A DNA stretch of 5,076 nucleotides from Clostridiales bacterium (GCA_012512995.1 JAAZDA010000348.1:1-5076), one strand, 5' to 3'; positions 1-4,613 are shown, numbered from the stretch's first letter. The notes: generated from the letters alone by a model not told the origin. Numbers and translations: made by a program.

Positions 1-257
1 GCCAGAGCTGCGGATCAACATATCATGTAGAATACGCAAAACCCAGGCAGGATGGTGTTTGTGACCGGTGCGGCGGCAAACTTGTTCTTCGCGATGATGA
101 TAAGCCAGAGACAGTGAGCAGGAGGCTTGAAGTGTATCACGAACAGACACAGCCGCTTATAGACTATTATAAGAAGGCAGATGTTCTTCATTCTGTTGAT
201 GGCACTTGCGACATTAATGTTGTTTTTGCGGATATAGTTAAGATTTTGGAGGGCTGA
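1..257 (+). CDS. adk: Adenylate kinase, C-terminal part (5' end outside window)
   Basis: Adenylate kinase interconverts ATP + AMP and 2 ADP in the cytoplasm. The reading frame has its first whole codon at base 3 and gives 84 residues before TGA at 255-257. The start of the visible part is the LID domain: QSCG, then TYH, then CDRCG about 17 residues later. The two leading bases (GC) fit the end of a TGC codon, which would complete a CxxCG...CxxCG zinc-binding tetracysteine set as found in Gram-positive adenylate kinases. RDDDKPETVSRRL, with the conserved DD and RR region, and YHEQTQPLIDYY follow, then the last helix (VFADIVKIL). The end of the gene also carries the ribosome binding site for infA, so the two are probably translationally linked. 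The family call is secure. The N-terminal P-loop half lies outside the window. Confidence 0.95.
   Translation, partial: QSCGSTYHVEYAKPRQDGVCDRCGGKLVLRDDDKPETVSRRLEVYHEQTQPLIDYYKKADVLHSVDGTCDINVVFADIVKILEG
248..253 (+). promoter_or_regulatory. Ribosome binding site of infA, inside the end of adk
   Basis: GGAGGG lies across the last codons of adk, 7 bases before the TTG at 261. It decides the non-ATG start of infA, since no ATG occurs near the expected N-terminus. Confidence 0.8.
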
Positions 258-260
258 GAT

Positions 261-479
261 TTGTCAAAAGCAGATGTAATAGAACTTGAAGGCGTAGTTG
301 TTGAAAAACTTCCCAATACTCTCTTCAGAGTACAGCTGGAGAATAAAGCAATCGTCATGGCACATATAAGCGGAAAACTTCGTCAGAACTTCATAAGGAT
401 CCTTCCGGGTGACAGGGTAACACTCGAGATGTCGACATATGACCTCACAAAGGGAAGAATTATCTGGCGTGACAAGTGA
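261..479 (+). CDS. infA: Translation initiation factor IF-1
   Basis: IF-1 binds the A site of the 30S subunit during initiation and works with IF-2 and IF-3. The 72-residue product has the standard family length and is one S1-like OB fold. Recognisable parts are the N-terminal MSKADVIELEG, the FRVQLEN strand, the AHISGKLRQNFIRILPGD core and the C-terminal YDLTKGRI. The start is TTG, supported by a GGAGGG site ending 7 bases upstream and by exact agreement with the family N-terminus. The gene begins 3 bases after the adk stop. In many Firmicutes a methionine aminopeptidase gene (map), and often a small KOW-domain gene, lie between adk and infA; both are absent here. An intrinsic terminator candidate lies downstream at 519-550. 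Confidence 0.97.
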   Translation: MSKADVIELEGVVVEKLPNTLFRVQLENKAIVMAHISGKLRQNFIRILPGDRVTLEMSTYDLTKGRIIWRDK

Positions 480-487
480 TTTTAATA

Positions 488-516
488 TTGCTTTAAATTT
501 GTGCCTGTGTTATTAT
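488..516 (+). promoter_or_regulatory. Extended -10 promoter candidate upstream of rpmJ
   Basis: TATTAT at 511-516 matches five of six bases of the housekeeping -10 consensus and is preceded by TGT at 508-510, a perfect extended -10 (TGn). TTGCTT at 488-493 is a weak -35 at the ideal 17-base spacing. Transcription would start near 523-525 and read into rpmJ, rpsM and the rest of the alpha operon. The match is seen in the sequence; activity is inferred. Confidence 0.5.
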
Positions 517-518
517 GG

Positions 519-550
519 TATCCGGCTCTCTGCGAACCGGATATTTTTTT
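519..550 (+). terminator. Intrinsic terminator or attenuator candidate between infA and rpmJ
   Basis: TATCCGG (519-525) and CCGGATA (537-543) form a 7-bp stem with an 11-base loop, followed at once by seven T (544-550). This has the form of a rho-independent terminator, but the stem is short, so read-through is likely. It would act on transcripts arriving from adk/infA. A transcript starting from the promoter candidate at 488-516 would lack part of the left arm. Confidence 0.6.
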
Positions 551-610
551 GCGTAAAAATTCGTGGAAACAGCCATGCTACCAATAATTGAGATAAGGAG
601 GATAAAGAGG

Positions 611-724
611 ATGAAGGTCAGAGCATCAGTAAAACCTATGTGCGAAAAGTGCAAGATCGTAAAGCGCAAGGGCGTTGTACGCGTGATCTGCGAGAATCCT
701 AAGCATAAACAGAGACAGGGTTGA
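611..724 (+). CDS. rpmJ: 50S ribosomal protein L36
   Basis: L36 is the smallest large-subunit protein and binds 23S rRNA. The product is 37 residues, the usual length. It starts MKVRASVKPMC and carries the zinc-ribbon ligand set C11, C14, C27 and H32, so this is the zinc-binding (C+) form. AAGGAGG at 595-601 precedes the ATG by 9 bases and fixes the start. The gene is separated from infA by 131 bases containing a promoter/terminator pair, and from rpsM by 276 bases. It is short enough to be missed by ORF callers with a length cutoff. Confidence 0.97.
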   Translation: MKVRASVKPMCEKCKIVKRKGVVRVICENPKHKQRQG

Positions 725-1000
725 GCCACTCAGGACTCTTTATCATAGAATATTGCGACACTGTTTACAAAACATGTCATGCATTACTCTTTGATACCAT
801 GCCGATGTATATAGCATAGGAAAGACCGGGATAATCCGGTTGGGCGTAAAGCAGTATCCGTATCAGGAATTGCTTAGACTGTAGGAAATGATTACAGTCT
901 GCCTCAATCAAACAGTAAAGGCAGAACGAAATTCTCGTTCATGCCGATGGTCTGGACAAAAGATGATCCGGATCACATTCAATTCAGGAGGAATTTTAGG
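725..1000 (+). other. Long folded spacer / leader of rpsM
   Basis: This is a 276-base gap with no credible gene. It contains a hairpin at 825-840 (ACCGG/CCGGT, six pairs counting a G-T), a hairpin with 8-bp arms at 876-900 (AGACTGTA/TACAGTCT, 9-base loop), a hairpin with 6-bp arms at 924-940 (GAACGA/TCGTTC), and a 12-base perfect palindrome at 964-975 just before the rpsM ribosome binding site. None is followed by a T run, so they do not look like terminators. CATGCCGATG occurs twice, at 798-807 and 940-949. The region could be a 5' regulatory leader: in E. coli the leader before rpsM binds S4 to control the alpha operon. I cannot show the same fold here. Confidence 0.5.
986..991 (+). promoter_or_regulatory. 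Ribosome binding site of rpsM
   Basis: AGGAGG lies 9 bases before the ATG at 1001. It settles the start: the same frame is open back to an ATG at 941, but that ATG has no such site, and the 20 extra residues it would add do not belong to S13. Confidence 0.9.
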
Positions 1001-1369
1001 ATGGCTCGTATCGCAGGTGTAGATTTACCCAGAGATAAGCGCGTCGAGATCGGTCTCACATATATTTTTGGAATCGGCCGTACCTCAGCAGACGAAATAA
1101 TCAAAAAGACAGGTGTCAATCCTGACACACGTTGCAGAGACCTCACAGATGATGAAGTGAGAAAGCTCAGCGAAATCATTGCTTCAGACTATACGGTCGA
1201 GGGCGACCTTCGCCGTCAGACAGCGCTGGATATCAAGCGTCTCACAGAGATCGGATGCTACAGAGGAGCAAGACACAGGAAGGGACTTCCCTGCCGTGGA
1301 CAGAAGACTAAGACCAATGCAAGAACCTGCAAGGGTCCCAAGAAGACTATCGCGAACAAGAAGAAATAA
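1001..1369 (+). CDS. rpsM: 30S ribosomal protein S13
   Basis: S13 sits in the head of the small subunit, contacts the P-site tRNA and forms bridges to the large subunit. The 122-residue product has the normal length. It begins MARIAGVDLPRDKRVEIGLTY, has the helix-hairpin-helix around GIGRTSADEII (24-34), a central helical part, and the basic tail RGARHRKGLP...GQKTKTNART...KGPKKT (88-116) ending in a lysine run. ATG 1001 is chosen over the upstream in-frame ATG at 941 because of the AGGAGG site and the family N-terminus. Four cysteines (45, 86, 98, 110) are present; those at 98 and 110 stand where many homologues, as I recall them, have Val and Arg. rpsK follows after 160 bases holding three hairpins. 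Confidence 0.97.
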   Translation: MARIAGVDLPRDKRVEIGLTYIFGIGRTSADEIIKKTGVNPDTRCRDLTDDEVRKLSEIIASDYTVEGDLRRQTALDIKRLTEIGCYRGARHRKGLPCRGQKTKTNARTCKGPKKTIANKKK

Positions 1370-1374
1370 CAAAC

Positions 1375-1396
1375 CGACGGCTAAATAACGCCGTCG
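1375..1396 (+). other. Hairpin just after rpsM
   Basis: CGACGGC (1375-1381) pairs with GCCGTCG (1390-1396) across an 8-base loop, 5 bases after the rpsM stop. No T run follows, so it is more likely a processing, stability or pausing element than a terminator. Confidence 0.6.
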
Positions 1397-1400
1397 CTTA

Positions 1401-1447
1401 GAAGCTTGCTTCGCAAGCTTCAGGGTTGTGAACAGGCGACACGACAG
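1401..1447 (+). repeat. Diverged copy of the two-hairpin palindromic repeat
   Basis: GAAGCTTGC (1401-1409) and GCAAGCTTC (1413-1421) form a 9-bp stem with a TTC loop. GGGTTGTG (1423-1430) and CGACACGAC (1437-1445 area) then follow. The order and sequence match the 59-bp units at 2689-2825, except for loop TTC instead of TAC, one substitution after the first hairpin, and the loss of most of the GCATATGC part of the second loop. GTTGTG (1425-1430) still pairs with CACGAC (1440-1445), one pair being G-T. A second location with compensating structure argues for a dispersed element rather than a chance palindrome. Confidence 0.7.
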
Positions 1448-1466
1448 ATTTGTATATGACTATGAA

Positions 1467-1482
1467 CCGCGCGCACGCGCGG
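1467..1482 (+). other. GC-only hairpin in the rpsK leader
   Basis: CCGCGC (1467-1472) pairs with GCGCGG (1477-1482) around a four-base loop, in otherwise AT-rich surroundings. It lies 47 bases before the rpsK start and has no following T run. Confidence 0.55.
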
Positions 1483-1529
1483 CGAGTTGATAATAATTCC
1501 CGATTAAGGGAGAGAAAGCAGGATCATAA

Positions 1530-1943
1530 ATGGCAAAACAGCAGGCTAGTGCTGGTGCAGCCAAGAAGGCAGCATCAAAGAAACGTGTAAAAAAGAATGT
1601 AGAACGTGGCCAGGCACATATTCAGAGCTCGTTCAATAATACGATCGTTACCCTCACAGATACTCAGGGTAATACGCTCAGCTGGGCAAGCGCAGGCGGG
1701 CTTGGATTCAAGGGATCAAGAAAGTCCACTCCTTATGCAGCTCAGATGGCAGCTGAGACCGCTACAAAAGCAGCTCAGATCCATGGACTCAAGGCAGTAG
1801 ATGTTTTTGTAAAGGGACCGGGATCAGGCCGTGAAGCAGCAGTCCGTTCTCTCAATGCGACTGGACTTGAAGTTATTTCCATTACGGATGTAACACCTGT
1901 ACCGCACAACGGATGCCGTCCTCCGAAGAAGAGACGTGTATAA
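1530..1943 (+). CDS. rpsK: 30S ribosomal protein S11
   Basis: S11 is a platform protein of the small subunit that binds 16S rRNA near the E site. The product has 137 residues, a few more than the usual ~129-131, because of an Ala/Lys-rich N-terminal stretch (about residues 5-18). Family landmarks are HIQSSFNNTIVTLTD (30-44), SAGGLGFKGSRKSTPYAAQ (54-72), GPGSGREAAVRSL (96-108) and the terminal DVTPVPHNGCRPPKKRRV (120-137). The ribosome binding site is modest (AGGA at 1520-1523, 6 bases before ATG); a second purine-rich stretch at 1506-1513 is too far away to serve. The stop is TAA followed directly by an in-frame TGA. A 138-base folded spacer separates it from rpsD. Confidence 0.97.
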   Translation: MAKQQASAGAAKKAASKKRVKKNVERGQAHIQSSFNNTIVTLTDTQGNTLSWASAGGLGFKGSRKSTPYAAQMAAETATKAAQIHGLKAVDVFVKGPGSGREAAVRSLNATGLEVISITDVTPVPHNGCRPPKKRRV

Positions 1944-2081
1944 TGATAATTTCCGTATTACCGGCTGCCTGAGGCAGAATTCGGTTATCGGAACTTATAT
2001 GTAACAGAAACCAGTGGGATGAAGGCCGTGAGGTTGTAAACCACATATCAGGGCAGAACCCTGACAGAAAGGAGCCCACAA
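1944..2081 (+). other. Folded leader of rpsD, possible S4 autoregulatory region
   Basis: This spacer holds a hairpin CTGCC/GGCAG (1965-1977) enclosed by ACCG/CGGT (1960-1985), a small stem GGTT/AACC (2032-2042), and a hairpin TCAGGG/CCCTGA (2048-2064) that ends 3 bases before the AAAGGAG ribosome binding site at 2068-2074. Firmicutes commonly control rpsD through an S4-binding leader, so a role in feedback is plausible. I see stems next to the start but cannot match them to a known leader model by eye. Confidence 0.45.
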
Positions 2082-2675
2082 GTGGCAGTTAACAGAGTAC
2101 CCGTATTAAAGAGATGCAGATCACTCGATCTGGAGCCTGGATTTCTTGGCTATGACAAGAAGTCAAAGAGAACATTAAAGAGAAACACCAGAAAAATCAG
2201 CGAATATGGCCAGCAGCTTCGTGAGAAGCAGAAGGCAAAGTTCATATATGGTGTTCTTGAAAAGCCTTTCCGTAACTACTATGACAAAGCCGACAGGATG
2301 AAGGGCATGACAGGCGAAAACCTGATGACCATGCTTGAGAGCCGTCTTGACAGCGTTGTGTATCGTATGGGTTTTGCCCGTACAAGAAGAGAAGCAAGAC
2401 AAGTAGTAGGACACAAGCATATTCTTGTAAACGGACAAAGCATCAGCATTCCTTCATATCTGATCAAGGCCGGTGATGTTATTGAAGTCAGAGCTAAGAG
2501 CAAGACAATGCAGGGCTTCAAGGATATCGCAGAAGCAACAGCTGCACGCCTGACCCCGGAATGGGTCGATGTCGATAAGGAAAACATGAAGGGCACAATA
2601 AGTGCACTTCCCAAACGTGACCAGATCGATGTTCCTGTTGACGAAATGCAGATCGTCGAGTTGTACTCTAAATAA
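2082..2675 (+). CDS. rpsD: 30S ribosomal protein S4
   Basis: S4 is a primary 16S rRNA binding protein that starts 30S assembly and, in many bacteria, represses its own mRNA. The product has 197 residues, typical of Clostridia. The N-terminal part (MAVNRVPVLKRCRSLDLEPG) has one cysteine (C12), so the zinc-binding cysteine cluster of some S4 proteins is absent. EYGQQLREKQKAKFIYGVLE (41-60) is the conserved helical region, and the S4 RNA-binding domain runs from about 87 to 150 (SRLDSVVYRMGFARTRREAR, then HILVNG and PSYLIKAGDVIEV). The start is GTG with AAAGGAG 7 bases upstream. Its place between rpsK and rpoA matches the order of many Clostridia, whereas in Bacillus subtilis rpsD is elsewhere. 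Confidence 0.97.
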   Translation: MAVNRVPVLKRCRSLDLEPGFLGYDKKSKRTLKRNTRKISEYGQQLREKQKAKFIYGVLEKPFRNYYDKADRMKGMTGENLMTMLESRLDSVVYRMGFARTRREARQVVGHKHILVNGQSISIPSYLIKAGDVIEVRAKSKTMQGFKDIAEATAARLTPEWVDVDKENMKGTISALPKRDQIDVPVDEMQIVELYSK

Positions 2676-2677
2676 CA

Positions 2678-2712
2678 ATTCATCGGTCGCATATGCGACA
2701 CGACCGATGAAT
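2678..2712 (+). other. Inverted repeat with 12-bp arms after rpsD
   Basis: ATTCATCGGTCG (2678-2689) pairs perfectly with CGACCGATGAAT (2701-2712) across an 11-base loop, starting 2 bases after the rpsD stop. A competing 14-base perfect palindrome, GTCGCATATGCGAC (2686-2699), overlaps the left arm and loop, so two folds exclude each other. No T run follows directly. Confidence 0.75.
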
Positions 2713-2825
2713 GGAAGCTTGCTACGCAAGCTTCTGGGTTGTGACAGGCATATGCGACACGACCGATGAATGGAAGCTTGCTACGCAAGCTTCTGGGTTG
2801 TGACAGGCGTATGCGACACGACCGA
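2689..2825 (+). repeat. Tandem 59-bp palindromic repeat, two full units and a partial third
   Basis: Units start at 2689 and 2748, with a partial third at 2807-2825. The first two are identical over 59 bases; the third has one change (A to G at 2809) before the match ends. Each unit contains a hairpin with arms GAAGCTTGC/GCAAGCTTC and a TAC loop (2714-2734 and 2773-2793). Across each unit border, GGTTGTG pairs with CACGACC (2737-2764 and 2796-2823, one pair being G-T) around a loop containing a GCATATGC-like palindrome. The whole array can therefore fold as alternating hairpins. A diverged copy lies at 1401-1447. There is no coding capacity, so this resembles a REP- or MITE-like intergenic element. 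The family name is unknown to me. Confidence 0.9.
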
Positions 2826-2869
2826 GAGTTTTGTTATCAGGGTACTATTGACGAATAGGAGGACATAAC

Positions 2870-3832
2870 GTGTTTGATTTTGAAAGACCGAACATAACTG
2901 TTGAAGATATCTCCGATGATAAGAAATATGGCAGATTTGTTGTAGAACCTCTTGAGAGGGGCTATGGCATCACGCTTGGTAATTCTCTTCGCAGGATCAT
3001 GCTTTCGTCCCTTCCCGGAGCTGCAGTCAGCCAGATAAAGATTGACGGCGTTCAGCACGAATTTTCTACGATTCCGGGTGTTAAGGAAGATGTCACTGAG
3101 ATAGTGATGAATATCAAGAGTCTTGCTATTCGCAATTCAAGCGAAACAAACGAAGCAAAGACTGCATTTATTGAATATGAAGGTGAAGGTATTGTACGTG
3201 CATCTGATATTCAGTGTGATCAGGATATTCAGATAATGAATCCTGACCAGGTCATCGCAACACTCAGCGGCAAAAAGTCCAAGCTCTTCATAGAACTCAC
3301 AATAACCAAAGGAAGAGGCTATGTGAGTGCAGAGAAGAATAAGACGGATGAGACAAAGATAGGTGTTATTCCTGTAGATTCAATTTATACACCTGTTGAG
3401 AGAGTAAATGTTACCGTGGAGAATACACGTGTTGGTCAGCAGACTGATTTTGACAAGCTGACTTTGGACGTAAATACAAACGGCACACTTACCCCTGATG
3501 AGGCTGTCAGCCTTGCAGCAAAGGTAATGAGCGAGCACCTTTCGATCTTTATTGATCTGTCAGAGAATGCCCAGGAGGCTGTTGTTATGACAAAGCCTCA
3601 GGACGATTCAGCGACAAAGGTCATGGAGATGAGCATTGATGAGCTTGAACTCTCAGTGCGTTCATACAATTGCCTCAAGAGAGCCGGAATCAATACTGTT
3701 GAGGAATTATGCAACAAGACACCTGATGAGATGATGAAGGTCCGTAACCTCGGACGCAAGTCTCTCGAAGAAGTCCTTGCAAAACTGAAGGAACTTGGTC
3801 TTCAACTCAACAATGCGGAAGAAACGAACTGA
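2870..3832 (+). CDS. rpoA: DNA-directed RNA polymerase subunit alpha
   Basis: The alpha subunit dimerises to scaffold assembly of RNA polymerase, and its C-terminal domain binds UP-element DNA and activators. The product has 320 residues, a normal Firmicutes length. The N-terminal domain (about 1-230) shows FVVEPLERGYGITLGNSLRR (23-42), the dimerisation and assembly region, then LSSLPGAA and the GRGY strand near 148-151. A flexible linker leads to the C-terminal domain (about 250-312) with LELSVRSYNCLKRAGI and NLGRKSLEEV; R264, N267, G295 and K297 correspond to the DNA-contacting R265, N268, G296 and K298 of E. coli by simple alignment. The start is GTG with AGGAGG (2857-2862) 7 bases upstream. 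The 5' untranslated part between rpsD and rpoA consists mostly of the tandem palindromic repeat. Confidence 0.98.
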   Translation: MFDFERPNITVEDISDDKKYGRFVVEPLERGYGITLGNSLRRIMLSSLPGAAVSQIKIDGVQHEFSTIPGVKEDVTEIVMNIKSLAIRNSSETNEAKTAFIEYEGEGIVRASDIQCDQDIQIMNPDQVIATLSGKKSKLFIELTITKGRGYVSAEKNKTDETKIGVIPVDSIYTPVERVNVTVENTRVGQQTDFDKLTLDVNTNGTLTPDEAVSLAAKVMSEHLSIFIDLSENAQEAVVMTKPQDDSATKVMEMSIDELELSVRSYNCLKRAGINTVEELCNKTPDEMMKVRNLGRKSLEEVLAKLKELGLQLNNAEETN

Positions 3833-3994
3833 AATAATCAAATGTTTTGAACAATATGCAGTTGCCCCGACCCGGTAATTCCAAAGCGTTCGGGCGGGAT
3901 CACAGCCAGTCTTTTCGCAGGTAAAACCAAAGTGTGCTGTGGAAAGTCCCGGAAGACTTCGCATGATCGAAGTCAATGATAAGGAGAAAATAAA
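3833..3994 (+). other. Folded spacer / leader of rplQ
   Basis: The 162-base gap between rpoA and rplQ has three nested or consecutive stems. CCCG-a-CCCG (3866-3874) pairs with CGGGCGGG (3891-3898), giving eight G-C pairs with one bulge. CACAGC (3901-3906) pairs with GCTGTG (3936-3941). GACTTCG (3955-3961) pairs with CGAAGTC (3968-3974) across six bases, ending 6 bases before the rplQ ribosome binding site AAGGAG at 3981-3986. No T run follows any of them. No gene is seen. It may be a regulatory or mRNA-processing region. Confidence 0.5.
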
Positions 3995-4531
3995 ATGGCA
4001 ATGTACAGAAAGCTCGGAAAGAAGACAAAACTCAGAAAGGCTCTGCTTCGCAATCAGGTGACACAGCTCGTATTCAAGGGTAAGATCATCACAACTGAGG
4101 CACGTGCCAAGGAAGTCCAGAAGATCATTGAGCCAATGATCACAATGGCTGTAAAGGAAAAGGATAATTTTGATACAGTTACAGTCCAGGTCAAGCAGGC
4201 ACAGAAAGCTAAGGACGGCAAGCGCGTCAAGGAAGAAAAGGACGGCAAGAAGGTAACTGTATATGATACAGTCGACAAGGAGATCAAAAAGGATCAGCCA
4301 AGCCGCCTTCATGCAAGACGCCAGATGATCAAATTCCTATATCCTGTTGTTGAAGTTCCGGCAGACGGCAAGAACCGCAAGAAGACCACAAAGAAGATCG
4401 ATCTCACAGCTAAGATGTTTGATGAGTATGCACCCAAGTATGTAAACCGCAAGGGCGGATATACAAGAATCATCAAGCTCGGCCAGAGAAAAGGCGATGC
4501 AGCAATGATGGTCGTGCTCGAGATGGTATAA
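3995..4531 (+). CDS. rplQ: 50S ribosomal protein L17, enlarged form
   Basis: L17 binds 23S rRNA near the peptide exit tunnel. The product has 178 residues against about 116-127 in E. coli and Bacillus. The conserved start is MAMYRKLGKKTKLRKALLRN (1-20), then ITTEARAKEVQKIIEPMITMA (32-52). Family sequence resumes at LHARRQ (105-110) and ends with FDEYAPKY, GGYTRIIKLG and RKGDAAMMVVLEMV. Between these lies an insertion of roughly 50 residues (about 55-104), rich in Lys, Asp and Val, with two KDGK motifs; a smaller Lys-rich addition follows (VPADGKNRKKTTKK). I recall similar long L17 forms in Lachnospiraceae, so the insertion is probably a lineage trait. The ATG at 3995 is preferred over the one at 4001 because AAGGAG ends 8 bases upstream. 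It is the last gene of the operon. Confidence 0.96.
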   Translation: MAMYRKLGKKTKLRKALLRNQVTQLVFKGKIITTEARAKEVQKIIEPMITMAVKEKDNFDTVTVQVKQAQKAKDGKRVKEEKDGKKVTVYDTVDKEIKKDQPSRLHARRQMIKFLYPVVEVPADGKNRKKTTKKIDLTAKMFDEYAPKYVNRKGGYTRIIKLGQRKGDAAMMVVLEMV

Positions 4532-4561
4532 GTCTTCGTGTCAGTAAACAAATATTGAGAG

Positions 4562-4613
4562 GAACCTTGCCACATGGGTTTATGTAATTCCAGGTGCGCA
4601 AGGTTCTTTTTTT
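4562..4613 (+). terminator. Intrinsic terminator of the alpha operon
   Basis: GAACCTTGC (4562-4570) pairs perfectly with GCAAGGTTC (4598-4606), followed at once by seven T (4607-4613). Inner bases can extend the stem: CAC (4571-4573) with GTG (4594-4596) and TGG (4575-4577) with CCA (4590-4592). It lies 30 bases after the rplQ stop and separates the ribosomal operon from the ECF ATPase gene. Confidence 0.93.

Noticed and set aside
493..729. Reverse-strand open frame of 78 codons over rpmJ
   Set aside because: It runs antisense through the rpmJ coding sequence and the terminator stem; no ribosome binding site and no family resemblance.
870..898. TTGCTT and TACAGT at 17-base spacing as a promoter for rpsM
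   Set aside because: Only three and four of six consensus bases match, and the -10 falls in the arm of the 876-900 hairpin; not better than chance.
941..1000. In-frame upstream ATG that would give S13 20 extra residues
   Set aside because: The family begins at MARIAG, and AGGAGG at 986-991 is correctly spaced for ATG 1001; the 941 ATG has no ribosome binding site.
2279..2788. Reverse-strand open frame of 169 codons across rpsD and the repeat array
   Set aside because: Antisense shadow of rpsD. Two nested frames here share the same N-terminus only because the 59-bp repeat is duplicated.
2689..2825. Tandem repeat as a small CRISPR array
   Set aside because: The units are contiguous and identical with no variable spacers, and no cas genes are present.
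2829..2835. TTTTGTT after the last repeat hairpin as a terminator before rpoA
   Set aside because: The T run is short and interrupted and lies 5 bases from the stem; a terminator here would cut off rpoA and rplQ with no clear new promoter.
3941..3952. GGAAAGTCCCGG, resembling the conserved start of RNase P RNA
   Set aside because: The gap is far too short for RNase P RNA, and the other conserved blocks are absent.
3707..4312. Reverse-strand open frame of 201 codons opposite rpoA/rplQ
   Set aside because: It is opposite two certain genes, its hydrophobic, Leu/Cys-rich translation is the expected mirror of Lys/Glu-rich coding sequence, and no ribosome binding site was seen.
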